Shown here one piece after another: positions 47,053 to 58,329 of a DNA stretch of 64,000 nt; the stretch's first letter is position 1, and the number at the start of each line of letters is the position of its first letter. Origin of the DNA: Diphasiastrum complanatum (taxonomy: Eukaryota; Streptophyta; Lycopodiopsida; Lycopodiales; Lycopodiaceae). The translations under genes and the position numbers were made by a program. Below the pieces are notes generated by a model. It searched no databases, was not told the DNA's origin, and worked only from the letters and a program-made list of their open reading frames with translations. The stretch is taken from positions 21,023-85,022 of the forward strand of contig MU832143.1 of NCBI GenBank assembly GCA_029204225.1. Reading direction: 5' to 3'.

Positions 47053-47490
47053 CAAATCATCCTACGGCTTCACTTCGCCTTCCTCCAGGCTTTGTCTTGG
47101 CACAAAGCGTGCTAAGAAGTTTATGTCTATAGGCTCTCGCAAATGTCTTCGTACTTTGGAAATTGCATCCACCATGCCTACCGATTTTGTCAGCGCTCCA
47201 CCGCCATAGATTGCTGCTTCGTCCTCAGCTGCTATGGGAGACATGCCACACCACTCCCGAGAACATCTCCTCGCTGAATGAGTACATTTCTAAGCAATTT
47301 GCCGCTTTTCTCTTTCACAACTCAATGAACTTCGTGCGGATTTGCTTATTGAGACTGCCACGATTGACGCTCAATAGACTGAAATTGCTTCTCTTCGTGC
47401 TGCGCTTAGTGCTTTCCAGAGGGCCCAAAAGACTTTAATAAAGCTTTCTTTCTTTCTTTCTTTCTTTCTCTCTCTCTCTCTCTCTCTCTC
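47051..47490 (+). mobile_element. LINE-9: 440-bp LINE derivative (5' end joined to 3' tail)
   Basis: It has a LINE-6-like leader and ORF1 start (NEYISKQFAAF, IDAQQTEIASLRAALSAF in broken frames). It then jumps at GAGGGCCCAAAAGAC straight into the 3' terminal box TTTAATAAAGC and a (CTTT)n(CT)n tail. The hairpin's left arm is missing. Length and structure suggest a short non-autonomous element or an abortive template jump. Confidence 0.75.
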
Positions 47491-47570
47491 CAGCGATGGT
47501 TGCTCCTCTAGCGATGGTGATAGCTGCTTCCTTGTCTTAGGCCCTGGCCTGGTCCGCCCTCTCTCAGCGC

Positions 47571-48890
47571 CATGGTCCCTCCTCGTGCCGCTGCTGCTCG
47601 CAGGTCCTCACGCTCTCCTACTCTCGCTGCCACCTCCTCACTCACCCCCTTTGCTGACCCCTCACCCCCTCCCGCTGCGAGCCTAGCCCCCACCCCCTCG
47701 CTGCCACCTCCCCTCCCCCCTCGCTGGTCCTCCCCCACTCGCTGATCCTTTCCCCCCTTCGCTGACCCCTCAGATCCCCTCTTCGCTGATCCCTTAGATC
47801 CCTCATGCTCTCCTACTCTCGCTGCCACCTCCTCACCCACCCCCCTCGTTGCCCCCTCTCGTTGCCACTCCAGTCCCCCCCCTCGCTGCCACCCCGGCTG
47901 ATCCCTCACTGCCATGCCAGCCCCCCCTCGCTGCCACCTCACCTCACCCCCTCGATGACCCCTCACCCTCCCTCGCTACAACTCCCACTCCCCTCGCTAA
48001 TGGCTCACCACCCTCCCCCTCGATGCTGTCCACTAATATGGCAGTGCTGCCTGCCACGCAGGCAGTGCGGCATGCTGACACACCACACCCGATTCCACCA
48101 TTTTCTGTCCATTCTGCTCCTATCCCTGATTCGGCTCTTCTTCCGTCTTCTGACCCTATTCTTCCCACACTAACCATTGCTCACTCTTCTCCCTTCCTGG
48201 TACCACAGTCTACAACCAATATTCCATATACGCCTTCTAAATCAACTGAATTTTTTTCCTCTTGGCATATTGATCAATTCAAGGCAGATTTCTAGTTTTT
48301 GTGGCATGAAATTTTACAGTTGAAAGGAACGATTACCTCTTTGATCAACGAGAAGAAGATATTGCAGTCCAAGGTTGCCTCACTTGAGCAATCCATCGGG
48401 ATCAAGCAGGCCGCAGCTTCTCTTTCTTGGGCATCGGTTTTGAAAAAGGGCAAGCGCTCCCAACTCCTCGGTTATCTCAGCCACCATCTTGGAAGAGAAA
48501 TCTCGAGACCAAAAAGCCCACAACATTAGAGTTCGTAGGATCCCGGATACACAGGATGCATTGGCTGAAGCCAAACGCTTTCTCGACACCACTCTCGGGC
48601 ACATGACAGAGGGGTTGGACACCGCATTGAGGACCACTAGAGATGCAGCCACACTCATTATTCGTTTCACCTCCCTTGAGAGTCGCCGAGATGCTTTGAT
48701 GTGCGAGCTAAGCTACGTGGTACCACTATCTATATGGATGACGACCTCACATATATCTAGGTAGAGGAGAGGCATAAGGCCTTTCAGGCAGCCCGTGAGT
48801 CTGGCAGACGAGTCATTTACCGAGATGGACGAGTGCGCTTTCTTGACAGCGCCCTAGTAGCTCCCAATGCTAGGGATTTGGGGTCCCCAG
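47571..48890 (+). pseudogene. LINE-10 ORF1
   Basis: It opens at about 47571 as MVPPRAAAARRSRSP, then a long Pro/Ser/Thr-rich segment encoded by TCGCTGCC-type repeats (open run 47849-48295). The coiled coil SLINEKKILQSKVASLEQSI, then SWASVLKKG and, in another frame, HNIRVRRIPDTQDALAEAK and DAATLIIRFTSLESRRDAL follow. GTTIYMDDDLTYI precedes the end. Several frameshifts break it. Confidence 0.7.
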
Positions 48891-48929
48891 GTTCGGGAGT
48901 GCCCCGGGGGCCTATCCACACCATCTCCG

Positions 48930-50660
48930 GATTGGAATATGGAACTGTGATGGTATACACTCTCTTCCATAGTTGGCGACTTGATCGATTTCATCAGTGG
49001 CAGAGATTTATTGCTTTTTATGAAGACTCATGAGAGTCAGGAGAGAGGATTACCTATGTTTCCAGGATACAGATGGGATTCCGTATACAGACCTGAGACT
49101 AGATCAGCTAGCGGTCGTGGATCCGGAGGTGTTGCATGCTTATACAGAGAGTCTCTTCATCCAAGCATCGAGTTCATCAGACACGACGAGTGTCATGCCC
49201 ATGACTGGTCTTGGGTAGCGTGTCCACGCTAGGGACCGGTAGACCAACAACCCGTAAGTTAATTGTGACTATAAGGGAATTGGGGCCCTTATGTGTACAT
49301 GGTCATAATTAATGGTTGTAGGCCTAAAACACTTGATGGTGGATTTGTATGGGTCTATCAGTGAGTCTTTGGGGAACTAGATGACGTGGCCCAGATAGGC
49401 TGTAGAGGTGTCCAGTGAGGTGTCACAGTGCACTACTAGTGGTGCATGGGACTTGGAGGGTATAAGTATACCTATTGGGCTCTCATTAGTGTATGCTTGA
49501 TAGGATGACGGTGGTAGGATGCTGCTGGCGTGACGCCTCATTCCTCTTTGAGCGATTGATCCATAGCTTGGGGGGCTAGATCCGTTCGATCTAGGTTTGG
49601 TTGGGTTGGTTTGTCCACCATCAGGTTCTCTTGTGTTGCTTGTGATTGGCATGCTTAGAATAGGATCCTTGGATTGAGGACTTTATAACGAGCATGCACG
49701 ATATATATGGATTCGTATTGTTGGACATGATATTGGTTTGGACAGGGACCTTTTTGTGGCGGCATGTTATTTTCCTCCAAAGTCTTTGTCCTTTGCTGAG
49801 GGCACAGGTTCACCCTACCTTGATTTATCGCTTGATATTATCAGATTCGCAGAGTGGGGGCATATTCTCCTCACTGGGGCTTTTAATGCCCGAACCTCAT
49901 CACGGCAGTCAGAGTTTTATGACATCACCGACCAGCTCCACGTTCATGCCCTTGACAGCGATGATATGGGAGTTACCAGGGTTTCAGAGGACAACTTGGG
50001 ACCTACTACCCCTTACGGTGAGCATTTATTGCAGTTTGGAGAGGCCCATGAGTTAGCCATTTACAATGGCCTAACTTGCTGGCCAAACTTCGACAGTTAT
50101 ACTTGTCATCCTCACAGTGGTGGACTCATAGTGTTGTAGATTATCTCATGGGATCACCATCTTCCATACCTCTCATCATTGATTTTCATGTATCTCCCAC
50201 CACTCTCTTTGATCATTCCTTTCTCTCCTTCGCTATCGGTCGCCTCCCACCTCCCCAGCCATCCTCATACCCCTTGCTTACACGAGCACCCAGGTATACA
50301 TTCAATTATCTCTATACGCCAGTCTACCAGGAGTTCCTAACCTCCTTACTCCATTCCTTCCCACATGATAGTACAGTCGAGACTCAAGATGCCTTTCTTA
50401 GCACTTCTCTTCATATCGCTGCTTCCCTAGCTTTTCCATCTAAGTCCCATAAAGGCAGATGCAAACGTTCCTCATCAATACGGCCTCCACAACCCCCGTG
50501 GTATGATGCTGAATGTTGCTCTCTTCATCACCTTGTCACCCATGCCCGTACTTATGATCCTCATCTCCTCCGCTCCGCCAGACGCTCTTACCATCGCACA
50601 CTCGGCCGGAAAAAGCGTGCCTCTGATGACTCATTGTCTCTGATCTCTATGAGCATGTGA
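48930..50660 (+). pseudogene. LINE-10 ORF2 endonuclease, interrupted
   Basis: Before the LTR: LLLFMKTHESQERGLPMFPG (the catalytic Glu of MET-H-E-S is kept) and SASGRGSGG. After it: LDRDLFVAACYFPPKS, then GAFNARTSSRQ, where the catalytic Asp of GDFNAR is Ala (GCT at 49879). The last part VVDYLMGSPSSIPLI lies in a new frame. The linker WYDAECCSLHHLVTHAR runs to 50637. Confidence 0.85.
49191..49687 (+). mobile_element. Solo LTR with 5-bp target duplication
   Basis: A 497-bp insertion starts TGTCATGCCC and ends near GACTTTATA, flanked by ACGAG on both sides (49186-49190 and 49688-49692). The uninterrupted paralogue at 57190-57215 reads GACGAGCATGCACGG, confirming the empty site. TATAAGTA occurs near 49459. 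It is related to the LTR at 61779-62293 (shared CCAACCCAACCAA...CCTAGATC, inverted). A single LTR without internal region implies LTR-LTR recombination. Confidence 0.85.
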
Positions 50661-50785
50661 GCAGCTATCATCCTCGTCGTCATCATAATCCTCATCCTCA
50701 GACACTAAATCACGCGATCTCCGCCTAGTGAAGAATGAAGTAATTAGTGGCTATGAGGTGAACTGATGGGGTGTCCCGTATAAAT
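50638..50785 (-). mobile_element. LINE-11: short minus-strand ORF2 C-terminal piece
   Basis: The minus strand reads PLITSFFTRRRSRDLVSEDE then DYDDDEDDS...HRDQRQ, preceded by TAG where a CAG (Gln) codon would complete QPLITSFF (50753-50730). It lies just downstream, in minus orientation, of the tail of LINE-12, and is cut at 50638 by the end of LINE-10. Confidence 0.7.
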
Positions 50786-50985
50786 CTTTATTAACATCTT
50801 GAAGGCACCCATAGGTGCTAAAGAGACATACATATGTACAAAGCATGGGAGCATCGTCAATGTGCAGATTGAAGAAAACTGTACATGAGAACTAAAGTAA
50901 TGTAAACAATAGAACGCCCATAACCCGAGCCAGGTAGGACTGATAACTAGGAGAAAGCGGGGATGCCCAGAGAGAAAGCAAGAAA
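50786..50985 (-). mobile_element. LINE-12: solitary LINE 3' UTR
   Basis: The minus strand carries CCTGGCTCGGGTTATGGGCG (related to the LINE-7/8 UTR), then GCACCTATGGGTGC (hairpin, 50804-50817) and GATGTTAATAAAGA. It begins at the CT-type tail of LINE-13, the same head-to-tail pattern. Confidence 0.75.
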
Positions 50986-51606
50986 GAAAGCTTTATTAAC
51001 GTCTTTTGATGCCAAACGGCATATAAGACCAAATAAATACATCTCAAGTGTGATAGATACTGAAAGGAGCGTGTAAATGTCTCCCTAAACAAACGACAAC
51101 TACTAGCTAAAGAAATTGGTCTATCAAGACCAGATAAAAACTCTAAAATGCTCTTGGACATGGAAGTTTGAAATATGGTACACTGGGATGTCATATAGCT
51201 ATACAAAAACCGTTCGAACTAAGATCATGTCACCACTAAAACGTTGTTAAAGAAAGTAAGTATAGAAGAGGATGCAGGTACTGGTGCTGAAGCATTGGGT
51301 CTAGGTATATGAGGTCTCTTGGTAACTCTAGCATTTGATCTGCAGACAGTTGCTGATGACGATCGCGATGAGAGTCCCGAGGTAAGATATCTACTCACGA
51401 AGCATTAGTGCCACACATCGAGGGTCAACATTTGAAATGAGAGAGCGAAGTGTGACTGGAGAATCCCGGAAAAGAACATGATAGTGTCTGCGAATCTCAT
51501 AATAGACAGGGCAGGCATCTGAATAGGAAATGCTCCTCTGAATCCCCCTCACCTAATGTGCACATCTAACAAACTCTGCTCATATGAGGGATGCCCTGGA
51601 ATCGCC

Positions 51607-51608
<2 letters not shown>
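50986..51608 (-). mobile_element. LINE-13: 5'-truncated LINE 3' end
   Basis: The minus strand starts right after the (CT)n tail of LINE-14 with GGCGATTCCAGGGCATCCCT, as in LINE-3. It then carries a broken zinc-finger-like region (CTLGEG...EEHFLF) and LTLRSLIS. The 3' end is ATGCCGTTTGGCAT (51022-51009), CAAAAGACGTTAATAAAGC and a (CTTT) tail. Confidence 0.8.

Positions 51609-51680
<72 letters not shown>
51609..51680 (-). repeat. (CT)n tail of LINE-14 (GA on plus strand)
   Basis: About 70 bp of GA on the plus strand, directly following the minus-strand AATAAAGCTTT end of LINE-14. LINE-13 starts at its far edge. Confidence 0.95.
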
Positions 51681-51684
<4 letters not shown>

Positions 51685-51719
51685 TTTATTAATGTCTTTT
51701 CCATGCCAAAAGGCATATA

Positions 51720-52100
51720 AGACTAATGAAGTACATGTCATGTATGTGGTAACCATGGGCTCGTATAACTCTCTCCATAGTATGGACATCTCGTGTATCA
51801 TCAGAGCGACACACCGTGGGTCCTCATAAGCTATGAGAGAGCATAGAGTGGTAGGCATCTCTCGGAACAGGCAATGATATTGCCCTCTGATCTCATAATA
51901 TACAGGGCACCTAAATATAAAGTGCTCCTCAGACTCCACCTCACCTAGAGAGCAGAACTGGCAAATCCGCTCCTCTAGGAATACCGTGGAACCTCCCAGT
52001 GTCAATAGCTACCTGATGAGAGGACACCCTGAGCTGCCCCAATGTGAATTCGAGGCAATGTGACAGTCCCGAGTCCAAGTAGGGCGGCATGACCGGGGTC
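51720..52100 (-). pseudogene. LINE-14 ORF2 zinc-finger-like end
   Basis: EERICQFCSLGEVESEEHFI then FRCPVYYEIRGQYHCLF gives the C-x2-C...H-x4-C pattern, followed by LCSLIAYEDPRCVALMIHEM. It ends in the 3' UTR without the QPQITSFF and acidic tail, so those codons are lost here. Confidence 0.8.
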
Positions 52101-52124
52101 CGAGTCCTCATAAGCTATGATTGG

Positions 52125-52819
52125 TCTTCGCAGTGTTCACTTCCAATCCCCATCTGGTACAAAATCCCTGTAAACAATCCAGCTGCCTCTGCAAACCCTC
52201 TCTGGTCGGGGATACTAGTACTACATCATCCGCATAAAGGAGAATAGCAATCAGAATGGTGCCAAGTCCACAGCCACCCCTGCCACACTGTGAGATGACT
52301 CACTCTAACTCATCAATGTACAATCCAAAGAGAACCGGTGAAAGAGAACATCCCTGTTTCACCCCAATGGTGCTCCAAATGTGATCAGATAGGCCACTGC
52401 CATGTCGGAAACATCCCAAGATCTTCTCATAAAGAGCCATCACTGCTAGAACAATATCTATGGAGAAACCCAAGGTCACGAAGTCTCTAAATGAGTAGGG
52501 GGTATGGTACAGAATCGAAGGCTTTCCTGAAGTCCACAAAACAGCAGTAGACCCTCTCTTTCCTGTACTTAGCTTCCTCAATCAAAGTTCGAAGTGTAAA
52601 AATATCGGAAACCTGTCCCAATCCATGTAATCTCCTAGCTTCCGCCTCTAAACTCACTACAGACTGGAGTATGGTACCATAGAGGTTCGTGAGAACAGGT
52701 CCGATCATGATGGTGCAGTAATTACTAGAAATCATGGAATGGGTTAGGAGTTCAGATTCAAGGTCTTCGATATCTCTTCCCTTATGGGACATCATTCTCT
52801 TGATGGCCACAAGTACCAT
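52125..52819 (-). pseudogene. LINE-14 reverse transcriptase
   Basis: Motifs: SSNYCTIMIGPVLTNLYGTI, CCFVDFRKAFDSVPY, GVKQGCSLSPVLFGLYIDEL and LLYADDVVLVSPT. Stops follow PLLI and YIDELE, and a frame change lies between motifs. The stretch between MIGP and FTLRTLIEEA has lost a few codons compared with LINE-4. Confidence 0.85.
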
Positions 52820-53013
52820 GTTAGAGGTGAAGAAGGTGAACTCAGAGGGGCATGGGGAGATAGAGATGAATGTGTCAGTGGGTATGGTATATAGGTTGGT
52901 AGCGTAGTCGGTCCATATGCGGAGGTCGTCCAGGAGAGGTGGTGGAGCACGAGGGATAAACTCACGCCAAAAGGCGCCTGAAGAGAATTGAAGAGAAGGT
53001 CAACAAGACGCGT

Positions 53014-54380
53014 ACCATCAAACTGGAACTCATACACATGAGTATCCTAGGCTATGTGTGGCTTCCGCATCGTGTGCCAACAAATGCCCAACACCACATC
53101 AAACCGCGCAAGCCGTGTTATCTCAAAATCCAACTCTTCTATGTACTTTGTACAGTTAGTTGAATGCCCACAACCCTCTCATCCCAAATCTCTGTACCCT
53201 TTTCATCAGCCATTTCCACTGTGGACTGGTACTGGGATAGTTGAGTACTCACACCTAAGTTGAATTCGAGACACCCAATGTCAATTAGAACCTGAACATC
53301 TCTACCACACAGTTGTCCTCGCATAACAACTAGAGAAGTGTTAGGAAATTGATACCCTTGGCGAGTCGATTTTGGCAAAAGCGCTGGTGGAGCCGTGTCC
53401 ACTCTCATGACCACCGAAACATTCATGAGGCATGGAACATCTGGATTGGCTTCCTGCTCAATCTCTTCCGCTATCATAGGGTCATCACCCTTGTTCATCT
53501 GGTCCACCTGAAGATTAATTGTGGTCCACATCAAGTTTCGTGGACATTCCTTCCACCTATGCTGCCCCAAACATCCAAAACGGAGGTTCTCCCTCTTTGC
53601 ACGTTCTTGGTCTTGAGGTGACAACATTGAAGGACGCTGACCCTTTTGGGCATTGGGCTGCCCATACAACCCTTTGCCTTTGGGGGCCCTGCACCCTTTT
53701 CCTTTTGGTCACCTCGAGCTTGCCACTGACTGGTTTGACATTCAAATTTTCTCTTTTTGTTCCATTTGCCCTTGCGTCCCCAAGGTTGTTGACCACCTGT
53801 AGCTACCACAACAAGATCCGGGCCTCTTTTTCCATCTTCATAATACAAAGCCATCTGGATGGCTCCCTGCAAATCATGAGATTGCTCCTTCCGCACGAAA
53901 GGGCGAATACTCTCTGGAAGTCCCTCCACAAAGTGAAATATTTGCATGTACATAGGAACTTCCTGAGGAATGCGTAACAAAGCCTCTCATTACTTGTCTG
54001 CATAATCCTGCACGCTCAAGTTACCCTGCTTCAAATAAGTCCATTGTTGCATGGCTCTATAGTTTTCATCCATACGCACCCAATTTTGCGTAAACATTTG
54101 CCGGAATGCCTCCCATGTGGTTGGAATTAGGTCATCATTTCCAACTTCCTCCACCAACTTTGTGCTGACTCTTGAGAACGATATGTGGCTTCAACAATCA
54201 TCTCAGTTTCGTCCTCTATACCACATATCTGGAATGCTTTCTCCCATTTTTGCAACCAATTCTCAACGACATCTGTAGTTCTCATACATACTGCTCTAGT
54301 GAACTTCGGAGGTTTTAGATCCTTGATAGTAGGTAGCTTCCTCTTTCGAAACCCCAACTCAGCTCTGCTCTCATACCAAG
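53014..54380 (-). pseudogene. Ty3 gag-protease, truncated
   Basis: From 54399 down: PPKFTRAVCMRTTDVVENWL and QESAQSWWRKL (retrotrans_gag), MYMQIFHFVEGLPESIRPFV, then a knuckle FGCLGQHRWKECP. The protease-like part is RDVQVLIDIGCLEFNLG, where a D-S/T-G is expected. It runs into DVVLGICWHTMRKPHIA and EFQFDG, the stretch before RT, and is cut at 53013 by LINE-14. Frames shift several times. It lies next to its own LTR and primer site. Confidence 0.82.
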
Positions 54381-54381
54381 C
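54368..54381 (-). other. Primer binding site of the minus-strand Ty3 element
   Basis: The minus strand reads TTGGTATGAGAGC two bases after the LTR end, a variant of the initiator-tRNA site TGGTATCAGAGC. Confidence 0.7.
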
Positions 54382-55000
54382 TGTTACACACAAGCTCACA
54401 AACCCTAAGTAAATACACAGAATTACCCGGCAAATCCGTCACTTTATTAATCTCAATCTAATGTACATAGATCAACAAGCAAACATGAGAGCTCTATTGC
54501 AACCATAGCTGCATAGGAATATGATAGGGAATGCTTGGCAAGGCTCACACTATATCCCCTCAAGCACCCTTAACCCTGACACATCCTAACGTCGACACAT
54601 AGCCAACTCCATGCACAATCGACAATTGCACTTGGTAGTACCCTGACACATAGGCAAGCTAGTAGGTGGACAGTCTGACACGTGTCACTCATGCATTGGA
54701 CCAAGTGTCCCAATGAGCATATGACACATGTCCTTTTGACCCCGTCCGACAAGTGCCACTCATGCACTGGACCAAGTTTCCCAATGAGCATATGACATGT
54801 GTCATGTTGACCAAGTCAACCTTCTTTTTAGCAGGTCAGTCCAACAGACTCTCATGGGACCTAGTACCCCCTTGGCCATCTCGGAATTAGTCACTATAAC
54901 AGATATTTACATTGCAATTTACAATTGTCTCCACAGGCTGGTGACAGCCATTTACAATTTATAATTTACATTGGGCAAGGGATTCAAAGTACATGTGACA
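54382..55000 (-). mobile_element. 5' LTR of minus-strand Ty3 element
   Basis: The 619-bp LTR has inverted ends TGTTACA (54382) and TGTGACA (ending 55000). It shares with 27380-28037 the stretches GTCACC.GCCTGTGG, ACTTGGTCCA and TGCCTATGTGTCAGGGTACT. The upstream flank is CT-rich, running into the tract where LINE-15 starts. Confidence 0.8.
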
Positions 55001-55016
55001 AACCCCCCGCCTCGTT

Positions 55017-55018
<2 letters not shown>

Positions 55019-55097
<79 letters not shown>
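55019..55097. repeat. (CT)n tract preceding LINE-15
   Basis: About 79 bp of CT. LINE-15 starts at its right edge with TACCGCTCCTGC. No LINE tail precedes it (a Ty3 LTR does), so it was probably a free microsatellite used as target. Confidence 0.9.
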
Positions 55098-55099
<2 letters not shown>

Positions 55100-55473
55100 C
55101 GCTCCTGCATCCTGACCGCTACAGATGCGCTCCTGATCCGCTACTCTGATGGCGCTGATCCATGCACTGATCGCCTACAGTGATGACACACCCTGATCCG
55201 CTCCTGCCCTGGCCCTATCGCTCCTGTCCTGGCCCTGATCCGCCTTGTCCTGTCCGCCCCGCCCTGGCCCTGTCCCGCTCCTATCCTTGCCCCATCTGCT
55301 TGTCCTTCGCTCTTTGTCCTGGCCCCTACACCACTCATGTCCTTGGCCCTGAATCTGCTCTTGTCCTGGCCCTGATCCGTCCCTGTCGTCCCGCCCTGAT
55401 CCGTATCTGACTCTCTCTCCTCTCTCCTCTCCTCCTCTCTCTCTCTCTCTCTCTCTCCCTTCCTCGCTGCTCC

Positions 55474-56860
55474 ATGGCAGCTCCTCCTCGCGCCCCTGCT
55501 CGTAGATCAGCACGATCCCCAAGCCACCTCTCACTCACCTCCCTCACTCACCACTCACCTCCCCTCGCTGCCCCTTCCCCTAACCCCCCTCGCTGCTCCC
55601 TCTCCTTCCACTCGCTGCTCCTTCTCCTTCTCCTTCCCTCGCTGCCCCTTCCTATAACCTCCTTCGCTGCTCCATCCCCCCTCGCTGCCCCTTCCCGCGC
55701 TGTGCTCCCTTCCCTCTCGCTGATCCTTCTTCCCCCCTCGCTGCCCCTTCCCTCGCTGCTCCCTCCCCTAACCCCCTCGCTGTTCCTTCCCCATCCCCCC
55801 TCGCTGCTCCATCCCCCCCCCCCTCGCTGACCTCCCCTGATCTCTAGCTGCCACCCCCTCACCCATCCTCCTCGCTGAACCCCCTCCTTGTCACCCCCCT
55901 CACCTCACCCCTCGCTGATCCCTCACCCTCACCCCCTCGCTGATCTCTCACCTCACCCCATTGTCATTCCAGCCCCCCTCGTTGCCACTTCACCTCACCC
56001 CCTTGTTGACCCCATCTCCCTCTCCTACTACAACTCTCCACCCCCCCTCTCTGATGGCTGCTCCCCTGATTCAAGCTCCTCTTCTGTCTTCTGACCCTAT
56101 TCTTCCCACACCCTACCATTGCTCACTCTTCCTCCTTCACGGCACCACAGTCTACAGCAATATTCCGTATACGCCTTCTAAATCAATTGACTTTTCTCAT
56201 CTTGGCAGAATTGATCAATTCAAGGCAGATTTCCAATTTTGCGGTTATGAAATTTCACAGCTGAAAGGAAACGGTTACTTCTTGGTCAACGAGAAGAAGC
56301 TATTGCAGTCCAAGGTTGCCTCACTCGAACAATCCATCGGTAATCAAACAGGCCGCAGCTTCGGAATCCACCACCAACATGCTACGGGAGCTAGAAACCA
56401 AGATTGAGAAGCAACACGAAGAGGCCCTTTCCTGGGCATCAGTTTTGAAAAGGCACCCAAACCAGGCTCCCATCTCCTCTGTTATCTCAGCCACCATCTT
56501 GGAAGAGAAATCTCGAGACCAAAAATCCCACAATATTAGAGTTCGTGGAGTTCTAGATACACAGGATGCATTGGTGAAGCTAAACGCTTTCTCGACATCA
56601 CTCTCGGGCACATGACAGAGGGGTTAGACACGCATGGAGGACCACTAGAGATGCAAGCCACACGCATTCTTCGTTTCACCTCGCTCGAGAGTCGTTGAGA
56701 TGCTTTGCGGTGCAGAGCTAAGCTACGTTGGTACCACTATCTACATGGACGACGACCTCACATATATCCAGGTAGAGGAGAGGCGTAAGGCCTTTCAGGC
56801 AGCCTGTGAGTTTGGCAGACGAGTCATTTACCGAGATAGACGAGTTGCGTTTTCTTGACA
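55474..56860 (+). pseudogene. LINE-15 ORF1
   Basis: MAAPPRAPARRSARSPSHLS opens it, parallel to MVPPRAAAARRS of LINE-10. A Pro/Ser-rich stretch from TCGCTGCC-type repeats follows. Then YTPSKSI, a coiled coil (LRELETKIEKQHEEA) with SWASVLKRHP, and NIRVRGVLDTQDALV, the RRM-like part. GEERRKAFQA-like and RVIYRD words mark the end. Frameshifts lie near 55830, 56200, 56315 and 56600. Confidence 0.7.
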
Positions 56861-56934
56861 GCGCACCTAGCAGCTCCCAAGTGCTAGGATTTGGGGTCCC
56901 CGGGTTTGGGAGTGCCCCGGGGCCCCACCCACAC

Positions 56935-57685
56935 CATCTCCGGATTGGAGTATGGAACTGTGATGGTTTACACTCATCCTCCATTGCTGGCGACTTGATC
57001 GATTTCATCACTGACAGAGATTTGCTGCTCTTTATGGAGACTCATGAGAGTCAGGAGAGAGGATTACCTATTTTTCCAGGATACAGATGGGATTCCGTGT
57101 ACAGACTTGAGACTAGATCAGCTAGCGGTCGTGGATCCGGAGGTGCATGTTTATACAGAGAGTCTCTTCATCCGAGCATTGAGTTCATCAGACACGACGA
57201 GCATGCACGGTATATGGATTCATATTATTGGGCAGGATATTGGGTTGGACAGGGACCTCTTTGTGGCGGCCTGTTATTTTCCTCCAGAGTCTTCGTCCTT
57301 TGCTGAGGGCACAGGTTCACCCTACCTTGATTTATCGCCTGATATCATCAGATTCGCAGAGCGGGGGCATATTCTCCTCACTGGAGATTTTAATGCCCGA
57401 ACCTCTTCACGACAGTCAGAGTTCTATGACATCACCGACCAGCTCCGCATTCATGCCCTTGACAGCGATGATATGGGAGTTACCAGGATTTCAGAGGACA
57501 GCTTGGGGCCTACTACCCCTTACGGTGAGCATTTATTGCAGTTTGGAGAGGCCCATGAGTTAGCCATTTACAATGGCCTAACTTGTTGGCCAAAATCTGG
57601 CAGTTATACTTGTCACCCTCACAGTGGTGGACATAGTGTTGTGGATTATCTCATGGGATCACCATCTTCCATACCTCATATCTGA
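56935..57685 (+). pseudogene. LINE-15 ORF2 endonuclease
   Basis: RIGVWNCDGLHSSSIAGDLI, LLLFMETHESQERGLP (catalytic Glu), LDRDLFVAACYFPPESS, GDFNARTSSRQSEFYD and GHSVVDYLMGSPSS: all APE-type catalytic positions are present. One frame change at about 57215 splits it and another follows IPHI at 57685. Confidence 0.88.
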
Positions 57686-58329
57686 TTTTCATGTATCTCC
57701 CACCACTCTCTCTGATCATTCCTTTCTCTCCTTCGCTATCGGCCGCCTCCCACCTCCCCAACCATCCACACCCCTGCTTACACGGGCACCCAAGTATACA
57801 TTCAGTTCTCTCTTTACACCAGTTTACCAGGAGTTCCTCATTGCTCCATTCCTTCCCTCGCGATAGTACAGTCGAGACTCAAGCTGCCTTTCTTAGCACT
57901 TCTCTTCATACCGCTGCTTCCCTTGCTTTTCCATCTAAACCCCATAAAAGCAGAGGCACCCGCTCCTCATCGATACGACCCCCACACCCCCCGTGGTATG
58001 ATGTTGAATGTCGCTCTCTTCGTCAGCTTGTCACCCATGCCGCACTCACGACTCATCTCCTCCACTCCGCCAGGCGCTCTTACCGTCGCACACTCCGCCG
58101 AAAAAAGCGTATATATGATGACTCCGAAGGAAACGCGTCTTGTTGATCTTCTCTTCAGTTCCTCTTCAGGCGCCTTTTGGCGTGAGTTTATCCCTCGTGC
58201 TCCACCACCCCTCCTGGATGACCTTCGCATATGGACCGAATACGCTACCAACTATATACCATACCCACTGACGCACCCATCTCTATCTCCCCACGCCCCT
58301 CTGAGTTCACCTTCTTCACATCTGACATG

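Larger units (their letters stand above)
47491..50637 (+). mobile_element. LINE-10: 5' portion through ORF2 endonuclease and linker
   Basis: It begins right after the CT tail of LINE-9. It has a C/T-rich 5' region, ORF1 and the ORF2 endonuclease, the latter split by a 497-bp solo LTR at 49191. It ends after KKRASDDS at about 50637, where minus-strand LINE sequence starts. RT is missing. Confidence 0.85.
51681..53013 (-). mobile_element. LINE-14: 5'-truncated, internally deleted LINE
   Basis: It starts near 53013 with TRLVDLLFNSLQAPFG (the linker before RT), fused to Ty3 sequence upstream. RT runs to NTAKTN at about 52125. The sequence then jumps to MPPYLDSGLSHCL-like post-RT sequence and the zinc-finger-like end. 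Hairpin ATGCCTTTTGGCAT (51716-51703), AAAAGACATTAATAAAGC and a CT tail close it. Confidence 0.85.

Noticed and set aside
47508-47966. Minus-strand 152-codon Gly/Arg-rich frame
   Set aside because: Antisense of the iterated TCGCTG region of LINE-10, with no domain.
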